Assembly: GCA_029932895.1 (NCBI GenBank)
Contig: JAOZPF010000032.1
Location: 1 to 15,820 of the forward strand
DNA length: 15,820 bases
Direction of reading: 5' to 3'
Source: Anaerolineae bacterium
GTDB lineage: Bacteria; Chloroflexota; Anaerolineae; B4-G1; DUEL01
The notes beneath the pieces are model-generated. The model did not search any database and had not been told where the DNA came from. It saw only the letters and a program-made list of their open reading frames with translations. Position 1 is the first letter of the stretch. Each line of letters opens with the position of its first letter. Of this stretch, positions 5,747-12,721 are shown in pieces. The position numbers were made by a program, and so were the translations under genes.

Positions 5747-6250
5747 CTACATTGGCCGCAAGACGCGGTCCTGGCGCAATTGTTTGAGCACAACCCATTC
5801 GCCGGCGGGATATGCCTCCCGCGCCGCTTCCCGCCACGCCCGCGGCAGGCTGGCGACCTCGCGGAACCCATAGCCAAATGCCTCCCAAAAGGCCAACACT
5901 TCGCGGGGAATGTCGGCGGGCACAAAGAGAATGGCCGCCTCCGCCTGCAATTCATGTGCCGCCTGCTCCATAGTGGTGAGGAGGGCATGACCGGCAGTGA
6001 CCCGGTAGCGATTGGGTGAGATCATAAAGTCGGCTACGCGCGCGATCAGGTTCTCCACCTGCCACCCCAACAGGCCCACGATCTCGCCATCGGCCTCGGC
6101 GATGAGGAACCCCACCTTCCCCAAGCGGGCGACAACCGCTTCCCGAGTGACCCGTTTCCCCTGGGGCCGCGCTCGGTTGACAAAGGCAGCGATCCTCTCC
6201 GCGTCGGAGGGGCGCGCGCGACGAACAGTTATCTCTGGAACCTGTCCCAT
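5747..6250 (-). CDS. GNAT-family N-acetyltransferase
   Basis: A 167-residue single-domain acetyltransferase predicted to move an acetyl group from acetyl-CoA to an amine; the substrate is unknown. The N-terminal beta1-alpha1 pattern ITVRRARPSDAERIAAFVNRARP (7-29) and core strand FLIAEADGEIVGLLGWQ (48-64) are typical. Motif A at about 81-92 reads RYRVTAGHALLT, a variant of the usual R/QxxGxG/A loop. The C-terminal part AILFVPADIPREVLAFWEAFGYGFREV (107-133) matches the alpha4-beta6 region. Start at ATG 6250 has purine-rich AGGGAGA directly upstream; the longer reading frame runs through the promoter and is rejected. It is the first gene of a two-gene minus-strand unit with the small membrane protein. 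Confidence 0.85.
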   Translation of the reverse strand: MGQVPEITVRRARPSDAERIAAFVNRARPQGKRVTREAVVARLGKVGFLIAEADGEIVGLLGWQVENLIARVADFMISPNRYRVTAGHALLTTMEQAAHELQAEAAILFVPADIPREVLAFWEAFGYGFREVASLPRAWREAAREAYPAGEWVVLKQLRQDRVLRPM

Positions 6251-6298
6251 TCTCCCTATTCCCTCGGGTTGCAATCGCTGTGCCGTAAGGACGTTATC

Positions 6299-6327
6299 AT
6301 TATACCCCGAAAGTCCCACCCGTCCAA
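6299..6327 (-). promoter_or_regulatory. Sigma70-type promoter for the GNAT unit
   Basis: On the minus strand TTGGAC (-35, 6322-6327) and a perfect TATAAT (-10, 6299-6304) are 17 nt apart. Transcription would begin near 6292, giving a leader of about 40 nt before the ATG at 6250. This is the best promoter match in the window. Confidence 0.85.
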
Positions 6328-6372
6328 TTCGCCTCCACGCGCGGCGTGCGTCGGTTTGGGACAAGTTAAGCT

Positions 6373-6423
6373 CACCTGCCGCCACAAGGGATATCGTGGC
6401 ACAGAGTCTTGTGCCCGCAGGTG
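6373..6423 (-). terminator. Hairpin downstream of coaE
   Basis: CACCTGC (6373-6379) pairs with GCAGGTG (6417-6423), and after a 3x3 internal loop CACAAG (6383-6388) pairs with CTTGTG (6408-6413). It lies between the coaE stop and the GNAT promoter, where an end for the ABC-F/coaE transcript is expected. There is no T-run, so it may be a stabilising 3' structure instead of an intrinsic terminator. Confidence 0.45.
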
Positions 6424-6482
6424 GCGAACCGGTCAAAGCCTCGATTCCATCGCGATTCCGGGCAGGCACGCGGGTCTGAGCC

Positions 6483-7094
6483 CTACGCAGCGGGCACACC
6501 GCCCCGGATGACCTCCCGGTACGCCGCCTCCACCTGCGCCCGGGTTTGGGCCGGGTCCGTGTCGGTGTCAATGACTACATCGGCGCGGGCGACCTTGGCC
6601 TCTTGCGGCGGCTGTGCCCCTACACGCAGGCGGGCCTCCTCCCAGCTCAACCCCCGATCGGTCATTAGCCGCTCCACCCGGCGCTCTGGCGGACAGGTGG
6701 TCACCCACAGGCTGTCGTATTGCCTGGCCATCCCTGCCTCGATCAGCTTGATCGCCTCGACAACAACTACGGGGGTCGGCGCAGCGCCGATCCGCCGCGC
6801 CACCTCGCGCCTCACCGCCGGATGGACGATGGCCTCCAGTGTAGCCAGCGACGCGGGGTCGGCAAAGACGATGCTCCCCAGCCGGTCACGGTCGATCTCG
6901 CCATTTCTACCGACAATATGGGGGCCAAAAGCAGTGACGACGGCACGGTGGACCTCGGTGCCGGCCTGCATCACCTCGTGAGCCACCTTGTCGGCGTCGA
7001 TCACCGTCGCGCCCAGGTCAGCCAGCATCCGGGCCACTGTTGACTTGCCGGTGGCGATGTTGCCCGTCAGCCCGATGACATAGTGCCGGGTCAT
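6483..7094 (-). CDS. coaE: Dephospho-CoA kinase
   Basis: Phosphorylates the 3'-hydroxyl of dephospho-CoA with ATP, the last step of CoA synthesis. The protein is 203 residues, the usual family size. The P-loop GLTGNIATGKST (8-19) is slightly different from the common GGIGSGKS form. IDADKVAHEV (32-41) carries the substrate-binding Asp residues, and IVHPAVRREV (89-98) and VVVEAIKLIEAG (110-121) match conserved blocks. The ATG overlaps the TGA of the ABC-F gene (ATGA), with GGAGG about 9 nt upstream inside that gene, so translational coupling is likely. A longer in-frame extension across the ABC-F gene exists but is explained by that gene's antiparallel codon pattern and is rejected. Confidence 0.95.
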   Translation of the reverse strand: MTRHYVIGLTGNIATGKSTVARMLADLGATVIDADKVAHEVMQAGTEVHRAVVTAFGPHIVGRNGEIDRDRLGSIVFADPASLATLEAIVHPAVRREVARRIGAAPTPVVVVEAIKLIEAGMARQYDSLWVTTCPPERRVERLMTDRGLSWEEARLRVGAQPPQEAKVARADVVIDTDTDPAQTRAQVEAAYREVIRGGVPAA

Positions 7095-8974
7095 GCCAGT
7101 TCCTCCCACGCGGCGTACTGGGCATCCAGTTCCGCCCGCAGCCGGCTGTGCTCCGCCCCCAACTCGGCCACTCGCTCTACCTCTCGCGCGGTACTGGCGG
7201 CAGCCAGTTCCCCCTCTAGTTGCTCCAGTCGTTCCTCCAGCTCCTGGATGGCGGCCTCGGCCGCGGCCCGCTGGCGGGCACGCTGCTCCGCCTCCCGCCG
7301 GGCTGCCCGTTCGGCTGTCCGCCTCTCGTCCCACGCCTGTCGCGCCGTACTCTTTGCTTTCCCGTCCGCCGCTGGCCGCGACCTCCGCTCCCGCTCCGCT
7401 TTCTGGTACGCTTCATATCCGCCCAGCACCTGCAGCTCGCCGTCGGCGATGGCCCAGACGTGAGTCGCTAGAGCGCGGACCAGGTAGCGATCGTGGGAAA
7501 CAAGCAGCACCGTTCCCTCAAAGGTGGAGAGCACCTCTTGCAGAACCTCCTGGGAGGGAATGTCCAGATGGTTGGTCGGCTCGTCCAGCAAAAGAAAATT
7601 GGCCCCTTGCATCGCCAGCACAGCCAGGGCCACGCGGGCCTGCTCGCCGCCGGAAAGGTTGCCGACGCGCTTGAAAACCTCGTCCCCCGAAAAGTGGTAG
7701 CGTCCCAGGAGATTGCGCGCTCGGCTCACGCTGGAGAGCCCCGCGTCCAGAATCGTGTCCAGGACCGGCTTCTCGGGATCGAGGCCGGCGTGGGCCTGGG
7801 CAAAATATCCAGGGTGAACCCCTGCCCCCAGCCGGACCCGCCCGTCCAGGGGCGGGACCTCGCCAAGGATGGTGCGCAGCAGGGTGGTCTTGCCCGAACC
7901 GTTGGGGCCCAGGAGGGCTGCTCGCTGACCGCGGCGCAGTTCCACCTCGTCGACGCTGAATAGCGGCGCGGCGGAGTCGTACCCCACCGTGAGGCGGTAG
8001 AGGCCCAGGACCAGGTCGCCACTGCGCAGCGGCCGGCCCAGGTCGATCCGCATCGCGCGTGTCTCCCGCGGTCGCTCGATTCGTTCCATTCGTTGCAGCC
8101 GCTTGACCCGGTCTTGCGCCTGGCTGGTCCGTTGCCCAGCCATATAGCGGCGGATGTATTCCTCAGTTTTGGCGATCTGCTCCTGCTGCCGCTCATAGAG
8201 CGCCTGCTGGCGGGCAAGCTGTTCTGCCCGCTGGATCACGTAGCGGCTATAGTTGCCGCGGTAGGTCGCCAGCCGGCCAGAGGCCAACTCCCATACCCGG
8301 TCGGTTACCTGGTCCAGGAAAGCCCGGTCATGGGCCACCACCACCATTGCCCCGCGCCACGCTTTCAGGTACCCCTCCAGCCACTCGATCCCCTCCAGGT
8401 CGAGGTGATTGGTCGGCTCGTCCAGCAGCAACAGGTCGGGGTTCTCCAGCAGGAGGCGAGCCAGGAGTGCCCTGGTGCGCTGCCCGCCGCTCAAGTGGGC
8501 CAGTGGCTGGTGAAAATCGTCGGCGGTGAATCCCAGGCCGGATAGGACCTGCTCGATGCGGGTGGGGTAATCGTAGCCGCCGGCCAGTTCGAACGCCTCC
8601 AGGAGCGGACCGTAGCGGGCCATCGCCTCATCGCGGCGGACGGGGTCGGTCATCGCCGCCTCCAGTTCCCGTAACTGCCGGGCCTGGGAGAGCAGAGGGG
8701 TGAAGACGGCCTCCATCGCGGCCCAGAGCGTTCCCTCCCCCTCCAGTCCTGCCTGCTGCGGCATATAGCCAATGCGCAGGCCCCGCGCTCGCCGCACCCG
8801 GCCTCCGCTGGGTTGGTCAAGCCCGGCGATGATCCGCAGAAGCGTTGTCTTGCCCGACCCGTTCGGCCCCACCAGACCGATATGGGCCTCACGGGGAACC
8901 TCGAAGGAAAGCCCGTCGAATACATCCTGGGCACCATATTGCTTGGCTAGGTCTAGGCCAACGATCAAAGACAT
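7091..8974 (-). CDS. ABC-F family ATPase (ribosome-associated translation factor)
   Basis: A 627-residue cytoplasmic protein with two ABC ATPase domains and no membrane segment. Domain 1 has Walker A GPNGSGKTT (36-44), signature LSGGQ (161-165) and Walker B LLLLDEPTNHLD (181-192). The linker at about 240-305 is rich in Arg, Gln and Glu (QQEQIAKTEEYIRRYMAGQ) and corresponds to the P-site-tRNA-interacting motif. Domain 2 has Walker A at 355-363, signature LSGGEQ (439-444) and LLDEPTNHLD (461-470). A highly charged coiled-coil tail of about 95 residues follows, as in Uup/YfmR-like members. Family members bind the ribosomal E site to relieve stalling or protect from antibiotics; the subgroup is not settled. 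GAGGAAACAGG lies just before the ATG at 8974. It heads an operon with coaE. Confidence 0.94.
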   Translation of the reverse strand: MSLIVGLDLAKQYGAQDVFDGLSFEVPREAHIGLVGPNGSGKTTLLRIIAGLDQPSGGRVRRARGLRIGYMPQQAGLEGEGTLWAAMEAVFTPLLSQARQLRELEAAMTDPVRRDEAMARYGPLLEAFELAGGYDYPTRIEQVLSGLGFTADDFHQPLAHLSGGQRTRALLARLLLENPDLLLLDEPTNHLDLEGIEWLEGYLKAWRGAMVVVAHDRAFLDQVTDRVWELASGRLATYRGNYSRYVIQRAEQLARQQALYERQQEQIAKTEEYIRRYMAGQRTSQAQDRVKRLQRMERIERPRETRAMRIDLGRPLRSGDLVLGLYRLTVGYDSAAPLFSVDEVELRRGQRAALLGPNGSGKTTLLRTILGEVPPLDGRVRLGAGVHPGYFAQAHAGLDPEKPVLDTILDAGLSSVSRARNLLGRYHFSGDEVFKRVGNLSGGEQARVALAVLAMQGANFLLLDEPTNHLDIPSQEVLQEVLSTFEGTVLLVSHDRYLVRALATHVWAIADGELQVLGGYEAYQKAERERRSRPAADGKAKSTARQAWDERRTAERAARREAEQRARQRAAAEAAIQELEERLEQLEGELAAASTAREVERVAELGAEHSRLRAELDAQYAAWEELA

Positions 8975-9010
8975 CCTGTTTCCTCACCCTCCTCTTTCCG
9001 GGCGTGCGGC

Positions 9011-9040
9011 ATTATACCATAGGGCGGACGCGGCGTACAA
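9011..9040 (-). promoter_or_regulatory. Extended -10 promoter for the ABC-F/coaE unit
   Basis: On the minus strand a perfect TATAAT (9011-9016) is preceded by TGG, giving the extended -10 form TGnTATAAT. A poor -35 (TTGTAC, 9035-9040) lies 18 nt upstream. The extended -10 would compensate. Transcription would begin near 9004, about 30 nt before the ATG at 8974. Confidence 0.7.
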
Positions 9041-9059
9041 CGACGAGGCAAACGCCGGG

Positions 9060-9088
9060 TTGCACAGACGCCGGTTTTGAGGTATCCT
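9060..9088 (+). promoter_or_regulatory. Candidate promoter for obgE, implying a leaderless mRNA
   Basis: TTGCAC (9060-9065) and TATCCT (-10-like, 9083-9088) are 17 nt apart. Both are weak matches (three and four of six). The predicted transcript start would fall at about 9095-9096, on the obgE ATG itself, and no Shine-Dalgarno lies before that ATG. The region is divergent with the ABC-F promoter. Confidence 0.4.
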
Positions 9089-9095
9089 CCCTCTG

Positions 9096-10355
9096 ATGTT
9101 CACCGACGAAGCGATCATCCATGTCCGGGCGGGGGACGGCGGGAACGGCTGTGTGGCCTTCCGGCGGGAGAAATATGTCCCCTTTGGCGGGCCAGCCGGC
9201 GGCGATGGCGGCCGGGGTGGCAACGTGATTTTGTACGTCGATCCCGGCCTCAATACCCTGCACCGCTTTGCCCGCCAGCGCCATTTCCGCGCCGCGCGGG
9301 GCCAGCATGGTCGCGGCAAGGACCAGCACGGAGCTGCCGGGGCAGACATGCGCGTCCCCGTGCCGCCCGGCACCCTGGTCCGGGACGAGAGCGGGCGGGT
9401 GTTGGCCGACCTGACCGAGCCGGGCCAGGAGGTTGTGGTGGCCCGCGGCGGACGCGGCGGGCGGGGCAACGCCCGCTTTACCACTGCCACCAACCAGGCC
9501 CCCCGCATCGCCGAGAACGGCGAGCCGGGCGAGGAGCGAACCCTGTACCTGGAGCTCAAATTGCTGGCTGATGTGGGGCTGGTGGGCAAGCCCAATGCTG
9601 GCAAGTCCACCCTGCTGGCGGCTGTCACCGCTGCTCGGCCCAAGATCGCCGCCTATCCTTTTACCACCCTCCAGCCTCACCTGGGCGTCGTCGTGCTGGA
9701 CGACCATACCGAGTTTGTGCTGGCCGACCTGCCGGGGCTGATCGAGGGGGCCAGCGAGGGGAAGGGGCTGGGTCACGAGTTCCTGCGCCACGTCGAGCGC
9801 ACCCGCCTCCTCATCCACCTGCTGGATGGAACCGGTCCGGACCCGCTGGCCGATCTGGATGACATCAACGAGGAACTGACCGCCTTTGGCCACGGGCTGG
9901 GGGAGAGACTACAGTTGATCGCCTTCAACAAGATGGACCTGGACCAGGCGCGGACCCGCTGGCCCCAGGTGCAGGCATCTCTGCGCGAACGGGGTCTGCG
10001 GGCTTTTGCCATCTCTGGGGTGACGCGGGAGGGGGTGCGGGAGCTGTTGTGGGCGGCGGCGCGGCTACTGGCGGAACTACCCGCGGATTCTGGGCCCGCC
10101 CGCGAGATTCCTGTCTTTCGGCTGGAGGATGACGAGCGAGTCTTTACGGTGGAGCGGGAGGGGAATGGCTGGCGAGTGCGCGGGCGGCGAGTGGAACGGT
10201 TAGCTGCGATGACCCCTTTCCAATTGGACGAAGCGCTCCACCGTTTCCACCGGGCGCTGGAAGCGATGGGCGTGATGGACAGCCTGCGCGAGGCGGGGGT
10301 CAGGCCGGGCGATACGGTGTTCATCGGAGAGGCGGAGCTGGTGTGGGAGGAGTGA
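9096..10355 (+). CDS. obgE: GTPase Obg (with OCT domain)
   Basis: Essential GTPase acting in large ribosomal subunit maturation and stress control. The protein is 419 residues with the complete Obg order. The glycine-rich Obg fold covers 1-158 (MFTDEAIIHVRAGDGGNGCV, YVPFGGPAGGDGGRGG). The G domain has G1 GKPNAGKST (164-172), G2 YPFTTLQP (187-194), G3 DLPGL (201-205) and G4 NKMD (268-271). The OCT domain is at about 345-419 (VFRLEDDERVFTVEREG, VRPGDTVFIGEAELVW), present only in some Obg proteins. The ATG is fixed by the canonical MFxDEA start even though no Shine-Dalgarno is seen. It overlaps or abuts nadD, a common pairing in bacteria. Confidence 0.97.
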   Translation: MFTDEAIIHVRAGDGGNGCVAFRREKYVPFGGPAGGDGGRGGNVILYVDPGLNTLHRFARQRHFRAARGQHGRGKDQHGAAGADMRVPVPPGTLVRDESGRVLADLTEPGQEVVVARGGRGGRGNARFTTATNQAPRIAENGEPGEERTLYLELKLLADVGLVGKPNAGKSTLLAAVTAARPKIAAYPFTTLQPHLGVVVLDDHTEFVLADLPGLIEGASEGKGLGHEFLRHVERTRLLIHLLDGTGPDPLADLDDINEELTAFGHGLGERLQLIAFNKMDLDQARTRWPQVQASLRERGLRAFAISGVTREGVRELLWAAARLLAELPADSGPAREIPVFRLEDDERVFTVEREGNGWRVRGRRVERLAAMTPFQLDEALHRFHRALEAMGVMDSLREAGVRPGDTVFIGEAELVWEE

Positions 10356-10366
10356 AAAGCCCAGAG

Positions 10367-11011
10367 ATGACCGACTCCGCACCAGGTCAACGGCTGGGGG
10401 TGCTCGGCGGAACCTTCGACCCACCGCACTATGGTCACCTGGCACTGGCGGAGGCCGCTCGCGTCCAATTGGGGCTGGCGCTGGTGCTCTTTGCGCCCGC
10501 CGGCGACCCGCCCCACAAGTCCGGCTGGCCCATCACCCCGGCCCATCACCGCGCCGCTATGGTCGAGGCGGCGGTTGCCGATAACCCCGGCTTTGCCCTC
10601 TCCCGCGTCGACCTGGACCGGTCGCCGCCGCACTATACGGTGGAGATGCTCGCTCTCCTGCAACAGGAGTACCCACAGGCGGAGCTGTTCTTCCTGCTGG
10701 GTGGCGACAGTCTAGCCCAACTTCTCCACTGGCGTGACCCGGCGGGGATCGCGCGCCGGGCTCATCTGGCTGTGATGCGGCGGGCCGGCTGGGAGCCAGA
10801 CCTGAGGGCGCTGGAGGAGAGAGTGCCAGGCATCGGCGAGCGGGTCGTCTGGCTGGACGTGCCCCAGCTCGACATCTCGGGCACCGACCTGCGGCGGCGC
10901 GTCCGCCATGGCCTGCCGCTGCGCTACCTGGTCCCGCCGCCGGTGGCGGAGTATATCCGCCGTCACCACCTCTACCAGACGGAGAACCTGACCACGAGGA
11001 GAGCAAGATGA
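10367..11011 (+). CDS. nadD: Nicotinate-nucleotide adenylyltransferase
   Basis: Adenylates nicotinate mononucleotide to deamido-NAD in NAD synthesis. With the ATG start the protein is 214 residues. The nucleotidyltransferase motif GGTFDPPHYGH (14-24, HxGH at 21-24) and the C-terminal ISGTDLRRR (170-178), a form of the ISSTxxR motif, are both present, with FFLLGGDSLAQL in between. The start is uncertain. GTG codons at 10343 and 10352 are in frame, and the 10352 GTG would overlap the obgE TGA as GTGA. GGAGGA at 10346-10351 is closer than ideal to 10352 and about 15 nt from the ATG. In many genomes rsfS follows nadD; here a lipoprotein gene follows, with an ATGA overlap. Confidence 0.93.
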   Translation: MTDSAPGQRLGVLGGTFDPPHYGHLALAEAARVQLGLALVLFAPAGDPPHKSGWPITPAHHRAAMVEAAVADNPGFALSRVDLDRSPPHYTVEMLALLQQEYPQAELFFLLGGDSLAQLLHWRDPAGIARRAHLAVMRRAGWEPDLRALEERVPGIGERVVWLDVPQLDISGTDLRRRVRHGLPLRYLVPPPVAEYIRRHHLYQTENLTTRRAR

Positions 11012-12706
11012 ATCGGATGACGAGAACCGCGCGACCGCCCCTGCGCTGGGCGCGCCTTTTCCTGGGCCTGCTGACCGTTCTGCTCCTGGTCGGCTGCCAG
11101 GGCGAGGTCACTCCCACTGCCTTTCCCACTCCCATCCCCACTCCCACGTCCCCCCCTCTCCCCCCTGGCGCTCCTGTGCCAGCCCGTACTCGTCGTCGGC
11201 GTCCGCTACGACCTGCCTCCCTTTGGCTATGTGACGGAGGATGGGGAAGTGACCGGGTTCGATGTCGCCCTGGGGCGCGAACTGGCCCGCCGCTGGTTGG
11301 GCGATCCCGACGCCGTCCTCTTTCGCCAGGTCCGCTCCGACACGGCTGCCCAGCACATTCTCGCCGGCGACGTCGACCTGACGCTGACGGCGCTCCCCCA
11401 CACCCAGGACGCAGAGGCGCAGGTAGATTTTGGCCCACGGCTCTTTGACGACGGCTATGCGCTGTTGGTGAACAGCACCGACGCGCTGACGATCACCGCT
11501 CCCTCTGACCTGGAGGGTGTCCCGGTGGGGGTGGTGTCTGGATCGGGGGCGTCCGCTGCGCTGCGGGCCACCGTCCCCTTTACCCCCACCTTTTTCACCT
11601 ATGAGACGTTCGGTCAGGCGCTGGAGGCGCTGGCGCGCGGCGAGGTGCGCGGCGTGAGCGACCTGCGGCGGCGGCTGGTGCGGGGACTGCAGGACGTGCC
11701 CGGCACGGTCATCGCCGGTCAGTTCAGCCACATTCCCCTCGCCCCGGCCTTTGGCCCCAACGAGCCGGGGATGGGCGACCTGGTGAACCTCACTCTGCAG
11801 GAGATGTTCGTCGCTGGCGATTTCTACGACCTCTACACCCGCTGGTTCACCGGCGACTCGGCTCCCACGGCCGAGGTCTGGCCCGGCAGGGCGATGGTCA
11901 CGCCAGAGGAGGCCGCCAGCGCCACCAGCGTTTCCAGCACTATTGCCAATATCCAGGCCCGGGGACGGCTGCGGGTGGCGATGGTCTCTGACCGCTCACC
12001 CTTTGCCTACTTGGACGCTGCCGGAGACCCCGCCGGCTATGAGGTCCACCTGATGCGGCTGATAGCCGACCGCTGGCTGGGGGACCGCACCGCCGTCGAT
12101 TTCCTGCCCGTCCCACTCGACGATGGGCTGCGGATGGTGACCAGCGGCGGGGCGGACCTGCTCATCGGCGCGGTGCCGCATACGCGGGAGGCCGAGCGGC
12201 AGGCCGACTTTGGCCTGACGATCTATGTGGCGGGAGAGGGGCTGATGGTACGGGCCGGGACGACGGTGGATGATGTCACGGCGTTGGATGGGCAGCAGGT
12301 AGCGGCGGTCGCGGGCACCGGCAGTAGCGACACACTGCAGCAGGTCGCTCAGGTCGCCCAGGTCTCTCTGGTGATCCTGACCAAGCCCACGTTGGAGGAT
12401 GCACTGGCGGCGCTGGAGAGTGGGGAGGTGGTCGCAGTGGTGGGGGACCGGGCCGACCTGCTGGGTCCGGCCTATGCCACCCCAGGCATCGGCGTCACCG
12501 CCGACCGGTTGACTCGAGTACCGCTGGCCTTTGCCCTACCCCCAGGCGATTCCTCTTTCCGCGACTTGGTCAACCTGACCCTGCAGGCAATGGACCGCGA
12601 GGGGACGCTGAACGCAGTCTATGAGCAGTGGTTCGACGACGGACCGTTCGAGCTGGAAGAGTGGCCTGGCGAGTCCGGGGTCTTGCTGCGCATCGCTGTT
12701 CCTTGA
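11008..12706 (+). CDS. Double solute-binding (SBP family 3) lipoprotein, frameshifted
   Basis: Two tandem periplasmic-type solute-binding domains behind a lipoprotein signal. The signal MNRMTRTARPPLRW... with lipobox LLVGC (26-30) and a Pro/Thr linker lies in the frame of ATG 11008. The binding domains lie in the next frame, from about 11150 to the stop at 12706. Removing one C from the runs at 11150-11165 joins them into 565 residues. Domain 1 (about 11192-11880) begins VVGVRYDLPPFGYV, and domain 2 (about 11948-12690) begins GRLRVAMVSDRSPFAYLD. They share ALPHTQDAEAQVDFG / AVPHTREAERQADFG, DLVNLTLQ in both, and an ending in WPG, so they arose by duplication. The domain type binds amino acids or similar solutes; no permease or ATPase is nearby. 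ATGA overlap with nadD and GAGGAG upstream support the start. An alternative is internal initiation at GTG 11231, but that would remove the signal and the first strand. Confidence 0.85.
11150..11165 (+). other. C-run tract where the lipoprotein frame changes
   Basis: Seven C (11150-11156), then TCT, then six C (11160-11165), within the Pro-rich linker. The upstream frame (signal peptide) and the downstream frame (binding domain) differ by one base, and both are open across this tract. One extra C is the simplest cause. Slippage in C-runs, a sequencing or assembly error, or phase variation would all look like this. Confidence 0.75.
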
Positions 12707-12721
12707 GGGCAGACACACAGG

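Noticed and set aside
7095..7334. N-terminal extension of coaE by about 80 residues.
   Set aside because: The extension is Gly/Arg-rich, lies entirely within the ABC-F gene, and the standard CoaE start with ATGA overlap and GGAGG is present.
9012..9893. 293-residue minus-strand frame opposite obgE.
   Set aside because: Antisense to a highly conserved gene; no motifs, and it crosses the divergent promoter region.
11231..12706. Cytoplasmic solute-binding protein starting at GTG 11231.
   Set aside because: The conserved first strand (VVGVRYDLPPFGYV) lies upstream in the same frame, and a matching lipoprotein signal is present one frame away, so a frameshift is more likely than a true internal start.
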